A stretch of 64,000 nt of DNA from an uncultured Oligoflexia bacterium (GCA_913058265.1 CAJXPQ010000005.1:62001-126000), one strand, 5' to 3'. Shown: positions 54,805-63,436, counted from the first letter of the stretch. Program-made: numbers and translations. Notes: a model not told the origin generated them from the letters alone.

Positions 54805-55665
54805 TTAGAAGAAATAACCTATCTCGATGCCGGAGCTTTTAATGGCTCCGTCGTCGAGAATACTTTCGGACCTAATTAATGTCAGATCAAAAGATTTAAA
54901 TGAATAGCCCAGATTAACAGTATTTGCTTTCTCTGTTTCTTTTTCTATATTTGTTACTATTAAATTATGACTAAAATAGAGAGATACTTTTTTATAAAAT
55001 ATACTTATACCAAAAGACTGTGATGTATCCAAGAATCCATAAAGAAGGCTCTCTAAGTCTGGCAATAAAGAAAGAATGACAGGCTTTTTATTTGGAATAG
55101 TATTTGGATCTTCTGCATACTCATATTTTGTATATCGATACCTCACACTCACAAAATCGCTTAGCTCTTGCAAAAGCCCTATATAAGAATATTTTTCTTC
55201 GAAATCCAGTTCTAAATCATTACTAGCATTTTTCAATTCGCGATAGTAAGTATGCTTTTTTGCTCCTCGCCCAAGAGAAATAGATGTTAAGTAGTATGAT
55301 TTCCACAAGCTATTTACTCTTATTTTCATCGAGAGTTCATTCTCTGTACTCTTAAGATATTCAGACTCTACGGACTTATAACCTTCAATACTGACACTTA
55401 AGTAACGACTTAGGTCATGTCCGTAACTCAGACCTCCAGAGTTCGATACCTCTGAATCTTCATCATCATCATCGCTTTCGTAACTCGTTCTACTTCCACT
55501 TAGTTCAATAAATCCATCTTTGAATATTTGACTTCCGAAAGATAAATCCTGTGTTTGAGTTTCTTCCTCACTTAAAACAGAAGAAACAGATAAAATCATC
55601 TGTCTCTCCTGCGCACTTAAGTTATTGGCTAAACATAATATAAATAAAAATGCAAGTAATCTCAC
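54805..55665 (-). CDS. Probable outer membrane beta-barrel protein
   Basis: A 286-residue protein with a signal peptide (1-18, ending 'NLSA') and alternating polar/hydrophobic strands to the end, closing with 'IEIGYFF'. The terminal phenylalanine is the usual signature for insertion by the BAM complex. An acidic loop 'SDDDDEDSEVS' sits at about 65. The family is not recognised. The start is GTG at 55665, which overlaps the stop of the upstream basic protein (GTGA). Confidence 0.65.
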   Translation of the reverse strand: MRLLAFLFILCLANNLSAQERQMILSVSSVLSEEETQTQDLSFGSQIFKDGFIELSGSRTSYESDDDDEDSEVSNSGGLSYGHDLSRYLSVSIEGYKSVESEYLKSTENELSMKIRVNSLWKSYYLTSISLGRGAKKHTYYRELKNASNDLELDFEEKYSYIGLLQELSDFVSVRYRYTKYEYAEDPNTIPNKKPVILSLLPDLESLLYGFLDTSQSFGISIFYKKVSLYFSHNLIVTNIEKETEKANTVNLGYSFKSFDLTLIRSESILDDGAIKSSGIEIGYFF

Positions 55666-56006
55666 CTGTTATTCAGATTCCCTGCTATCACGTCTCTCTT
55701 GACGCTCAGCTTGTCTTTCGCTTCTATTTTCTTGACGCTCGCTCTTTTTCTCAGCTCTGTTTTCTTTTCTCTCACTTCTGTTTTCTTGGCGCTCGCTCTT
55801 TTTCTCTGCTCTGTTTTCTTTTCTTTCGCTTCTATTTTCTTTTCTTTTACTTCTTTGTTCTTGGCGAATTTCTTTTCTTTTCTTTCACTTCTTTGTTCTT
55901 TGCGATTTTCTTTTCTAGCTGTTCTATTTTCTTTTCTCTCACCTCTTGCCAAGGCAAGACTTGAAAACATAAAACTTATAATTAAAATTAATCCTGTATT
56001 CTTCAT
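55662..56006 (-). CDS. Secreted Arg/Lys/Glu-rich repeat protein, probable frameshift
   Basis: A signal peptide (1-20, 'SSLALA') is followed by 94 residues made almost only of K, R, E and N or A. In this frame the first half reads ERKENRTARKENRKEQRSER, but the ENRxERKEN pattern then stops. It resumes in the frame one base away from about 55870 on ('KRKENRSERKENRAEKKSER', twice) and ends at a TAA at 55669. The frame given here ends at 55662 and overlaps the next gene. Either a base was lost in an A-rich run or the repeat tolerates both frames. Function unknown. Confidence 0.5.
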   Translation of the reverse strand: MKNTGLILIISFMFSSLALARGERKENRTARKENRKEQRSERKEKKFAKNKEVKEKKIEAKEKKTEQRKRASAKKTEVREKKTELRKRASVKKIEAKDKLSVKRDVIAGNLNNR

Positions 56007-56055
56007 AGTTATCTCCTAGGTTGAAATGTAATTTCGTATTATTTCGCTTATTTTA

Positions 56056-56934
56056 TCACTCACATGAGTAAAATTCTATATCATGACTCTCATTACCTCT
56101 TGTCACAGTCGCATTACCACAACTATTAAAGTTAACAGTTCCTATTCCTGAAATTATACCTGAGAATGTTACATCAATCGTTCCCGATGTAGGGTAACAA
56201 CACCCCTCAGAATAAGATAAATTATTTGGCTCTAAAGTCACTTTATACTTGGCAAGGTTATGGGATATTTCCAGAGCCCCACCATCAACTAATCTATCTT
56301 TTCTTTTTAGTTGATTCATAAATATAGGACTCGATGTTTTCATTGAGATATCAAGTCTAGATTTCCCCTGACTCCCTGTTCTTATTCGATGCTTACCAAG
56401 AATCTCTAACTCATATCCACCATTTATAGTCGTAATTTTACCACCACCTCCATAGGTATCGCCCTCAAAATCTGATCTCTCAACAGAAGTTGTTCTTATC
56501 TCGGCCCCCCATGATGTCGTTCTTGTTTTTTCAAAAGTTCTAACTACTGACTCTCCTTCTTGATCAACGCTACATTCTGTTATGTCTGAGTAATCAAGAG
56601 ATACGTAACCAACAAGTGTTTGATCTGATTCACCAATATTACAATTATAATTCTTTACCTTTAAACCATTAACACAATCAGACTCAACAGCTCTTCCACT
56701 ACACACTTCTTCAGTATCGATTTCCGCTGATTGAACACTTAAAAGATTAGATGTAGATAATTCCTCACCCTCTTCTTCATCCCCTACACTTCCAATAGAT
56801 GTTATGGCCATTTCAACACTATCTGCGATTGCCTTGTCAGTCCTTTGCTCTATTAGTTCTTCAGTTTGAGGCTTACAGCCAGTAAGGACCATTGATGCCA
56901 AAATGAATGATATTAGTAAACTCCGCTTTTTCAT
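56056..56934 (-). CDS. Lipoprotein of unknown function
   Basis: A 292-residue protein with lipobox 'MVLTGCK' (Cys20). The mature protein is beta-rich and holds nine further cysteines in pairs ('EEVCSGRAVESDCV', 'NYNCNIG', 'ITECSV', 'GCCYPTSG', 'NSCGNA', 'FYSCE') that probably form disulfides. It stands upstream of the basic repeat protein and the beta-barrel gene on the same strand and may share an operon with them. No family recognised. Confidence 0.6.
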   Translation of the reverse strand: MKKRSLLISFILASMVLTGCKPQTEELIEQRTDKAIADSVEMAITSIGSVGDEEEGEELSTSNLLSVQSAEIDTEEVCSGRAVESDCVNGLKVKNYNCNIGESDQTLVGYVSLDYSDITECSVDQEGESVVRTFEKTRTTSWGAEIRTTSVERSDFEGDTYGGGGKITTINGGYELEILGKHRIRTGSQGKSRLDISMKTSSPIFMNQLKRKDRLVDGGALEISHNLAKYKVTLEPNNLSYSEGCCYPTSGTIDVTFSGIISGIGTVNFNSCGNATVTRGNESHDIEFYSCE

Positions 56935-57088
56935 TAATCTCTCCTATCTATTGTCATAATTAATATGTTATCCTTCTGAATCTAATACGCTCAGTCGTGT
57001 AAAAAGTTTCGCGCTAAGTTAAAATAAACACCTATTTGATGATAAGAACATATAATTACATACACTTACAGGGCAAACAAAATAATCT

Positions 57089-57691
57089 ATGAAAAAACCG
57101 CAACCTTTAGACTCCTTATTCGTATTAGTAACTGATAGCGATGAAAAGCTTATGAAGTATGTACAAAATGGAAACAAAAAAGCCCTTGAAAAGCTATATG
57201 AAAGATATAAGGGTAAAATATTTAACTTTGTGGTGAATATGATGAAAGATCAAAAACAAGCAGAAGAAGTTACACAAGATGTCTTTATAAAGATAATCAA
57301 AAGTAGTGCACGATTCTCTGATCAGTATAAGTTTGCTACGTGGATATTTACAATCGCTAAGAATACGACGCTTGATAGAATCAAAAAGAAAAAAGAAAGT
57401 ACCTTCGGACTTGATGCTTTGGAATCTGGGAACTATGTGGATCAACAAGTTGATGATTCTGTTAACATTGAAATGGATGCGATCGCGAAAGCTGACAGAG
57501 AAATTGTTGAGAAGTGCTTAGGGAAACTCAAGTATGAACAAAAAGAAGCCCTAATGATGAGAGTCTACTCCGAAGAGTCATATGAAGAAATTTCCAGAGC
57601 ACTAGATAAATCACTAAGCTCAGTAAAATCTCTTATTAATAGAGCAAAAGTTGCGCTAAATAAATGTGTGACCGAATGTATGGAGGCTTAA
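57089..57691 (+). CDS. ECF-type RNA polymerase sigma factor
   Basis: A 200-residue group 4 sigma factor. Region 2 lies at about 30-95 ('ALEKLYERYKGKIFNFV', 'AEEVTQDVFIKI', 'KFATWIFTIAKNTTLD'), and region 4 at about 140-195 with helix-turn-helix 'SYEEISRALDKSLSSVKSLI'. It would direct polymerase to a small stress or envelope regulon. The next gene starts immediately after its stop and encodes a membrane protein in the anti-sigma position. Confidence 0.93.
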   Translation: MKKPQPLDSLFVLVTDSDEKLMKYVQNGNKKALEKLYERYKGKIFNFVVNMMKDQKQAEEVTQDVFIKIIKSSARFSDQYKFATWIFTIAKNTTLDRIKKKKESTFGLDALESGNYVDQQVDDSVNIEMDAIAKADREIVEKCLGKLKYEQKEALMMRVYSEESYEEISRALDKSLSSVKSLINRAKVALNKCVTECMEA

Positions 57692-58024
57692 ATGGATAGA
57701 GATGAGCTTGAACTACAAAAAAAATTAAAACAAAACCTCTCAAAGGACTTCGATAAGAACTTTTGGAAGCGTTATAATAATGAAATCAACGAAGAGGAAT
57801 CATCATTAGGAATATGGGTTCCACTTTCAGGTTTTACTGTTGCATGTTTCCTCGTACTTGTGATTATGAATACAACTAATATTCATAAAATAACCGAACA
57901 AGACATGGTCGCTATGAGTATAGATAAAGAAATGTATGAAAATATGGATCTGCTTGCAAATATAGAGGACGATATGATGAATCTTAGTGATAAGGATTGG
58001 AATGAACTACTTGAACCAATTTAA
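57692..58024 (+). CDS. Membrane protein, candidate anti-sigma factor
   Basis: A 110-residue protein with a charged cytoplasmic N-terminus (1-43), one membrane helix (about 44-62, 'WVPLSGFTVACFLVLVIM') and an acidic periplasmic tail. Size, topology and position directly after the ECF gene (start at the next base) fit a single-pass anti-sigma factor, like the DUF3619 proteins found beside ECF and DUF3106 genes in beta-proteobacteria. There is no zinc-binding H-x3-C-x2-C motif. Confidence 0.65.
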   Translation: MDRDELELQKKLKQNLSKDFDKNFWKRYNNEINEEESSLGIWVPLSGFTVACFLVLVIMNTTNIHKITEQDMVAMSIDKEMYENMDLLANIEDDMMNLSDKDWNELLEPI

Positions 58025-58202
58025 ATACATCGCTCTTTTCTTATTATTTCTTCCTATTGCTCTAGCAAGTGATGATGAAATAATTAAAAACTTAGAGTTC
58101 TATGAAAACTTTGATGTTTACGTGAGTGAAGAATATGAACAAATCATTATAGATGAAGAAGACAAAAAAACACAATCAACAGAAGAGAATAACAATGTAT
58201 AA
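58002..58202 (+). CDS. Small acidic secreted protein
   Basis: A 66-residue protein with a signal peptide (about 1-22, 'FLLFLPIALAS') and a 44-residue mature part with about 15 acidic and 3 basic residues ('SEEYEQIIIDEEDKK'). AAGGA sits 5 bases before the ATG at 58002, inside the end of the upstream gene. An earlier in-frame ATG at 57987 lacks a site. It overlaps the start of the DUF3106-type gene. Function unknown. Confidence 0.6.
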   Translation: MNYLNQFKYIALFLLFLPIALASDDEIIKNLEFYENFDVYVSEEYEQIIIDEEDKKTQSTEENNNV

Positions 58203-58575
58203 ACTTATAATCGTATTGATAACATTTTTAGTCACAAATCTAGCTTTTGCAAATATCGAAGATAATAAATCCCGCTGGAACAATATGTCCGAAGTACAAA
58301 AACAAGCGATTCGCAAGAACTTCCAAAAGTTCAAAGAGCTACCTAAAGAAAAACGCTCGATTCTATCTAAAAGATACAAAGCATTTAAAAAAATGCCCAA
58401 AGAAAATCAATTAAAGATAAGAAAGAAGTTCAGAGAGTTTAAAAAACTATCCCCTGAAAAACGAAAAAGCCTCAAAAAAAGATGGTCAAAGTGGAAGGGT
58501 TTATCAAAAGAACAAAGACAAAGAAGATTTAAAAGACTTAGACAAAAAATTAAAAGAAGAAGGAATAATAATTAA
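58195..58575 (+). CDS. Secreted DUF3106-type basic repeat protein
   Basis: A 126-residue protein with a signal peptide (1-18, 'TNLAFA'). The mature part has four or five repeats of about 20 residues of the form W/F-x-x-F/W-K-x-L-x-x-E-x-R-x-x-x-x-K-R ('FKELPKEKRSILSKRYKAF', 'FKKLSPEKRKSLKKRWSKW'), typical of DUF3106. It is very basic and ends in an Arg-rich tail. DUF3106 genes are often found with ECF sigma and anti-sigma genes, as here. The start at 58195 overlaps the upstream stop by 8 bases. Confidence 0.75.
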   Translation: MYKLIIVLITFLVTNLAFANIEDNKSRWNNMSEVQKQAIRKNFQKFKELPKEKRSILSKRYKAFKKMPKENQLKIRKKFREFKKLSPEKRKSLKKRWSKWKGLSKEQRQRRFKRLRQKIKRRRNNN

Positions 58576-60050
58576 TCTAAATTACGCGTAAATTCGAAGA
58601 TCGCCCACGGTCCTGGATGCATATCCGTATGATAGATTTTCTTTTGGACTAATTGGAATTGATCGAAACAATCCTTCTCCTTAAGCTCTTTTTTAACTCT
58701 GCCATCAGGGTTATGACTATCCAGAAGGAAGAAATCCCCTCGCTCTTTACAAAGATCTTTCTCATCCACATGTATAAGTTTAATATTTTCATCGAAATAT
58801 GAACGATATAGTCCACTCATATAGTACTCAGTATCATATTCACTAAAAAGGATAAATTTTTTATAGTCGACCAGCTTATATTTCATGTCAAAGACGGCAT
58901 TTTTTGTTAACTGACTCTTCTCTAATAAAACGCCCTTCACCAGACCGGTAGAAAGCATACCAAAATAAATAAGTGCCACCATAATACTTAAAACTTTATA
59001 TTGTACAGATTTGAGAGATATCTTATCCAACAAATAAAAAACAACGAAGTGAAAAACAAAAATATAAAATAAAAAATACATGGGCTTGATTTCATCCAGT
59101 CTTAGTACAAGACTCAGAAAGATAAAGCCAGCGCCACTTACGATTGAACTTATTCCGACATAGGTTTTTAGAACTATATTCTGATCGTTTTTCAAATAAT
59201 AATAAAACGCAACAACACCAAAGCCTATGAGGATAAGCTTAAATATAATTTCAACCGATGTGTTAGTCTGACCTCCAAAAATAAGTTGTTGAGCGCTATA
59301 GAGCACTTTACCAAAAGTATATTCATAAGATTGAGTATCCCTATCGACGAATCGAAATAAGAAAATCACAGGTGTTTTTAGTATAAATAAAATAGACATA
59401 AAAGAGACAAAAACCTTAGGGATCTTAACTCCGTCTCTATGTCTATAAATGAAACAGACAAATACTAGTGTCCAAAAATAGAAATATCCCATATAAAAGA
59501 ATAATGAACCAATCCCTAGGGAATAGATTGCGTACCTAATCTTGATTTCAAGATGAAGATTTTTTCGATTAAGAAAATAAGCCGCTAAGACACAAAAAAA
59601 GAAGTAATGAATATACATATAAATATACTGACCAATCTCAATTAAAAAATAATTTAAAACAAATGAAAGGCCGAAAAGCGACCCAACATACTTTCGTTCA
59701 AAACTATCTCTTCCAATTCTAAATAACGTTATAATTGCTAAGATATAAAAAAGTAAGGAGAATCCCTTTAAGACTGGTTTTGAAAAGCCAAACAGAGAGC
59801 TCCACATTTTCAACCCCATTGAATAACCCGGTTGGTGATCTAGAGAGCAACAACAGGGCTGTCCATAACCAAAACTTAATAATTCTCCAATAGACCTCAT
59901 CGCACAATTGATCATTGTGGCCTCATTCAATCTAAAATCAATTGCCATCATCTGACTTGCAACTATTAAAATGGCTGAAATAATTATGATAACTTCAATA
60001 ATAGATATCTTCTTAAGCAATTTTAATTCTCCCTTAGTGAAGTTTATCAT
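58572..60050 (-). CDS. Multi-pass membrane protein, probable GT-C glycosyltransferase
   Basis: A 492-residue protein with about ten membrane helices and a C-terminal soluble part. The first periplasmic loop has 'DFRLNEATM' followed by 'HQPGYSMGLKMWSSLFG' and 'LKGFSLLFYI', which resembles the first loop and second helix of ArnT/PMT-type GT-C enzymes, where an acidic residue in that loop is catalytic. A Cys triplet 'QPCCCSL' lies in the same loop. If correct it would use a polyprenyl-phosphate sugar, such as that made by the DPM1-like enzyme. It converges on the DUF3106 gene and overlaps it by 4 bases. Confidence 0.55.
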   Translation of the reverse strand: MINFTKGELKLLKKISIIEVIIIISAILIVASQMMAIDFRLNEATMINCAMRSIGELLSFGYGQPCCCSLDHQPGYSMGLKMWSSLFGFSKPVLKGFSLLFYILAIITLFRIGRDSFERKYVGSLFGLSFVLNYFLIEIGQYIYMYIHYFFFCVLAAYFLNRKNLHLEIKIRYAIYSLGIGSLFFYMGYFYFWTLVFVCFIYRHRDGVKIPKVFVSFMSILFILKTPVIFLFRFVDRDTQSYEYTFGKVLYSAQQLIFGGQTNTSVEIIFKLILIGFGVVAFYYYLKNDQNIVLKTYVGISSIVSGAGFIFLSLVLRLDEIKPMYFLFYIFVFHFVVFYLLDKISLKSVQYKVLSIMVALIYFGMLSTGLVKGVLLEKSQLTKNAVFDMKYKLVDYKKFILFSEYDTEYYMSGLYRSYFDENIKLIHVDEKDLCKERGDFFLLDSHNPDGRVKKELKEKDCFDQFQLVQKKIYHTDMHPGPWAIFEFTRNLD

Positions 60051-60224
60051 ATGATTCTTATTATTCTAATGCCTTCAATATAAGCCTAACCCTCTGAAAT
60101 AACTGAACAATCAATATAGTCATCGAAGTTGTTTAAATATAAGACATAGTCGTAATCTTTTCAACTTCTTAGATCGAAATTAGTTATAACTCTATACTAA
60201 AGAGAATAGAAAAAAGGAGATCAA

Positions 60225-60740
60225 GTGAAGAAGTTTATTACACTTTTAGCAGTTAGTTCGAGCTTACTTTTAAGTTCATCAGCTATGGCCAATACTCTTG
60301 ACGGTAAAGAGTTTACTAAATGCTTTAAAAAAGCTTTTAACGATGCTGTCATTGAAACAAAAGAGAAATATCCTAAAGTGAAGCTTTGTGAAAAATTATC
60401 AGATAAAGCCTTTAAAAATATTACTTTGTTTAATACTGGCTCTGACAAGTACGGAAACACCGGCCCCCTTTCTGCAGAAGCTATGGGTGAAGACAGTATA
60501 AGAGAATATTATGAGAATATTGTTTGGGAAGTAGAATGTTATGATGAAACTTCTTTTCTACCTGTATTATTCTTTAAACGTCTAGGGCAAGCGGCAAGTG
60601 ATCTTGCAGGTGGACACAATAAGAATGACCTACAACTTGTAGAGGATGCTATGTCTATAATGCTTAGTCGCCCCATGTGGTCAGAGAATGGATCCGATCT
60701 TCTTAAAGAGAATGACCTTTCATACTGCGAAGAAAACTAA
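60225..60740 (+). CDS. Secreted protein of unknown function
   Basis: A 171-residue protein with a signal peptide (1-22, 'SSSAMA'). The mature part has four cysteines ('TKCFKKAF', 'VKLCEKL', 'EVECYDE', 'LSYCEEN') that could make two disulfides. No family recognised. AAAAAGGAG lies 6 bases before its start codon. It is a single gene with its own strong terminator at 60781-60817. Confidence 0.6.
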   Translation: MKKFITLLAVSSSLLLSSSAMANTLDGKEFTKCFKKAFNDAVIETKEKYPKVKLCEKLSDKAFKNITLFNTGSDKYGNTGPLSAEAMGEDSIREYYENIVWEVECYDETSFLPVLFFKRLGQAASDLAGGHNKNDLQLVEDAMSIMLSRPMWSENGSDLLKENDLSYCEEN

Positions 60741-61618
60741 GAAAATAAAATAAACTTCATACCAATTATAAAAAACACAAAAGCTCCCAAGAGATACTTA
60801 CTTGGGAGCTTTTTTTCTAATATTGATTCAAATAGAGATGTAAAAATAACGCTTGTAATGGCAATACCAGACAATGTTGCCAAGTGGGCGGTCTTTATCG
60901 CCTCTAAATAAAAAGCTAAAGACAAAAATGTTCCAAAGATTGCCCCCAATGTGACCACATATCGGGAATTCCAGTTGAGACTTTTAAAGTTTGCCCGAAA
61001 ATCAAAAGGACGATATCTACTAATAATCAAATAAGCGAATAGCGCTCCAATACAACGGTAGAAATTCCCCTCAAAACCAGTCAGTAATTCGTTCATATCA
61101 AACGCAAGTCTTGTGATAATAATTCCAACACCATCTATAACCATAGCAAGACAAGCGTACAAAAGACCTTGAATCTCCCAGTGCCCTTTGTTCTTAAAGT
61201 TTTCATAGGAAAAAGTAAGAAGACAGAGAATAAAAAAGATAATTCCAATGAGCTTACTTTCTTGAACTGCTTGTTCTAATAAAATGAAAGAGAGAACCCC
61301 CACCACCAGAGGCTGAAAACCAAAGAGAACCATCGTCCTCGCAGGACCAAGTACAGACAGTGCTTTTAGCAAATAAATATCCCCGATCCCTAAAGCTATA
61401 AAACCAGAAATAAAAAATATACCAAAATTAAGAATCGAGATCTCATGAAATCCAGTGGTAAAGATTATAAAGACGAAGAAAAGAATGGCCGCGACTACCG
61501 CTTTATAAGTATTCATCCATAATGATGAAAATTTACGTGTATAATGAGCAAAAAACATCGCTCCAAGAGCAAAAGATAGATTTGCTCCTAAAGCATAATA
61601 AATATATTTTTCAGTCAT
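60737..61618 (-). CDS. EamA/DMT-family transporter
   Basis: A 293-residue membrane protein with ten helices in two EamA repeats (about 1-140 and 150-293). Typical elements are 'ALGIGDIYLLKALSVLGPA' near the end of repeat one and 'ALGAIFGTFLSLAFYLEAI'-like 'TLGAIFGTFLSLAFYLEAIK' in repeat two. These carriers export or import small metabolites; the substrate is not predictable. It is divergent from oxyR. The plus-strand terminator of the neighbouring gene lies inside its 3' end. Confidence 0.85.
   Translation of the reverse strand: MTEKYIYYALGANLSFALGAMFFAHYTRKFSSLWMNTYKAVVAAILFFVFIIFTTGFHEISILNFGIFFISGFIALGIGDIYLLKALSVLGPARTMVLFGFQPLVVGVLSFILLEQAVQESKLIGIIFFILCLLTFSYENFKNKGHWEIQGLLYACLAMVIDGVGIIITRLAFDMNELLTGFEGNFYRCIGALFAYLIISRYRPFDFRANFKSLNWNSRYVVTLGAIFGTFLSLAFYLEAIKTAHLATLSGIAITSVIFTSLFESILEKKLPSKYLLGAFVFFIIGMKFILFS
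60781..60817 (+). terminator. Strong intrinsic terminator, embedded in the opposite gene
   Basis: AAGCTCCCAAG (60781-60791) pairs perfectly with CTTGGGAGCTT (60801-60811) over a 9-base loop, and eight T residues follow (60810-60817). It terminates the secreted-protein gene that ends at 60740. On the minus strand the same bases encode part of the EamA transporter. Confidence 0.92.
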
Positions 61619-61676
61619 AGATATATCCTATCAGATTGTACTTGCATAATAGATTAAAATTTATTAAAAATCTACT

Positions 61677-62630
61677 ATGACTTTGACTCAATTAGAATAC
61701 ATTTTGGCCGTAGATCAACTCAAACACTTCGGGAAGGCTGCAGAGTCCTGCTTTGTCACCCAACCCACTTTAAGTATGCAAATACAAAAGCTTGAAGATG
61801 AGTTACAAGTCACGATCTTCGATAGATCCAAAAGTCCGATTCAAACGACGGTAGAGGGTAAAGCGATTATTGATCAATCTCAAATAATCATCAAAGAAAA
61901 AAAACGACTTTTCAGTATCCTGGATGAAAGCAAAGAAGAGCTTACCGGTGAATTTAAACTTGCAGTTATTCCTACGTTAACCCCTTTCCTTGTCCCTCTC
62001 TTTATTCAGCACTTTGTAAAAAAATATCCTAAAGTGAACCTTATGCTAGAAGAGGCCAAGACTGAAGATATCATCGAAATGCTCAAAAAAGATGAGGTTG
62101 ACGCGGCCTTGCTAGCGACACCTCTTGAAGAGAAGCATATTGAAGAGAGAGTTTTGTACTACGAACCGTTCTATCTTTTTGTTCATGCAAAACATCCCCT
62201 TGCCAATAAGGTCAAAGTCAAAGAAGAAGAACTTGATATAAATGATATATGGTTACTAAATAAAGGAAATTGTTTCAGAGAACAAGTTCTTAATATATGT
62301 GCTCAAAAAAGAGGAAACTCTACTAACGAGCATATTAACTTTGAGAGTGGAAATTTTGAAACTCTTAAGAATATGGTCCTTAAGGGCTTTGGCTACACCA
62401 TCCTTCCTCATATGGCAGTCCAGGACCTTTCTAAAGCTCAAAAAAAACTCGTTAGGCCCTTCAAAGCACCTATTCCGACTAGAGAGATTTCTCTAGTATT
62501 CAGTAAAGACTGCTTAAAAAGAAAAATTGTTGACGCGCTTGAAGAAGAAATTCTTGGTGATATACCTGATGAATTACGTGATATTCAAAAAAAGAATCTA
62601 CAAGTTATTGAATTTTCTGTAGGTCATTAA
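61677..62630 (+). CDS. oxyR: Hydrogen peroxide-sensing LysR regulator OxyR
   Basis: A 317-residue LysR-family regulator. The N-terminal winged helix is 'LTQLEYILAVDQLKHFGKAA' onwards with 'TQPTLSMQIQKLEDEL'. The redox pair is Cys199 and Cys208 in 'NCFREQVLNIC', the same residue numbers and spacing as the E. coli OxyR disulfide. In known OxyR, peroxide oxidises these and the tetramer then activates antioxidant genes. A matching binding site lies just upstream of the adjacent peroxiredoxin gene. It is divergent from the EamA gene. Confidence 0.95.
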   Translation: MTLTQLEYILAVDQLKHFGKAAESCFVTQPTLSMQIQKLEDELQVTIFDRSKSPIQTTVEGKAIIDQSQIIIKEKKRLFSILDESKEELTGEFKLAVIPTLTPFLVPLFIQHFVKKYPKVNLMLEEAKTEDIIEMLKKDEVDAALLATPLEEKHIEERVLYYEPFYLFVHAKHPLANKVKVKEEELDINDIWLLNKGNCFREQVLNICAQKRGNSTNEHINFESGNFETLKNMVLKGFGYTILPHMAVQDLSKAQKKLVRPFKAPIPTREISLVFSKDCLKRKIVDALEEEILGDIPDELRDIQKKNLQVIEFSVGH

Positions 62631-62674
62631 CATTGCACATCATCAATATTATTTAGTTATCTACAGCTAGTATG

Positions 62675-62711
62675 ATAGATAAACTCTATTAGTATAATAG
62701 AGATTAACGAT
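62675..62711 (+). promoter_or_regulatory. OxyR binding site upstream of the peroxiredoxin gene
   Basis: Four quarter-sites ATAG, CTAT, ATAG and CGAT at 62675, 62686, 62697 and 62708 are separated by exactly 7 bases each. This is the OxyR consensus ATAG-N7-CTAT-N7-ATAG-N7-CTAT with one mismatch. A possible promoter TTGTAT (62711) - 18 bases - GATACT (62735) abuts it, as expected for activation. Confidence 0.88.
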
Positions 62712-62788
62712 TGTATTTTAATTGCTTTTTGAACGATACTCTCAACACAGTAATTAAATTGTTAACTTTTAATTTTAGGAGATAAATT

Positions 62789-63379
62789 ATGAGCTCATTA
62801 GTAACGAAACAAGCACCAGACTTTAAAGCGACTGCAGTGATGGCAGATGGATCTTTCAAAGATGTATCTCTTTCTGACTACAAGGGACAATACGTTGTTC
62901 TTTACTTTTACCCACTAGACTTTACATTTGTATGTCCTTCAGAAATCCTTGCTTTTAATAGCAAAGTATCTGAATTCAAAGAAAAAGGTGTTCAACTATT
63001 AGGTTGTTCAATTGATTCACACTTTTCTCACTTTGCTTGGAGAAACACTCCCGTTGAAAAAGGTGGAATCGGTGAGATCGACTACCCTCTAATTGCTGAT
63101 GTAACAAAGAACATCGCCAGAGACTACGGAGTTCTTTTCAATGAATCTGTTGCTTTAAGAGGATTATTCTTAATCGACAAAGCTGGATTAGTTAGACACT
63201 CAACAATTAATGACCTCCCTCTTGGAAGAAATGTTGAAGAAGCTCTAAGAGTTATAGATGCACTTCAATATACTGACGAGCACGGTGAAGTTTGTCCTGC
63301 AAACTGGAAAAAAGGTGAAGAAGCAATGACTCCTACAGCTGAAGGCGTTGCTGCATATCTTTCAAAGAATGCTAAGTAA
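62789..63379 (+). CDS. Typical 2-Cys peroxiredoxin (AhpC/Prx1 type)
   Basis: A 196-residue cytoplasmic peroxidase. The peroxidatic cysteine is in 'LDFTFVCPSE', the resolving cysteine in 'GEVCPANW', and the helper Arg in 'VALRGLFLIDK'. 'FAWRNTPVEKGGIG' with a GG(I/L)G insert and the long C-terminal tail mark the overoxidation-sensitive Prx1 class rather than E. coli-type AhpC. TAGGAG lies before the ATG. It would reduce peroxides with thioredoxin or AhpF as donor; no ahpF is nearby. Control by OxyR is indicated by the upstream box. Confidence 0.95.
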   Translation: MSSLVTKQAPDFKATAVMADGSFKDVSLSDYKGQYVVLYFYPLDFTFVCPSEILAFNSKVSEFKEKGVQLLGCSIDSHFSHFAWRNTPVEKGGIGEIDYPLIADVTKNIARDYGVLFNESVALRGLFLIDKAGLVRHSTINDLPLGRNVEEALRVIDALQYTDEHGEVCPANWKKGEEAMTPTAEGVAAYLSKNAK

Positions 63380-63406
63380 TTTTTTTATATAATACTTATG
63401 TGACTA

Positions 63407-63432
63407 GGCCCTCAGTTGAGGGTCTTTTTTTT
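63407..63432 (+). terminator. Intrinsic terminator of the peroxiredoxin gene
   Basis: CCCTC (63409-63413) pairs with GAGGG (63418-63422) around AGTT, and a T-run follows at 63425-63432. It lies 30 bases after the stop. Confidence 0.85.
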
Positions 63433-63436
63433 ACAT

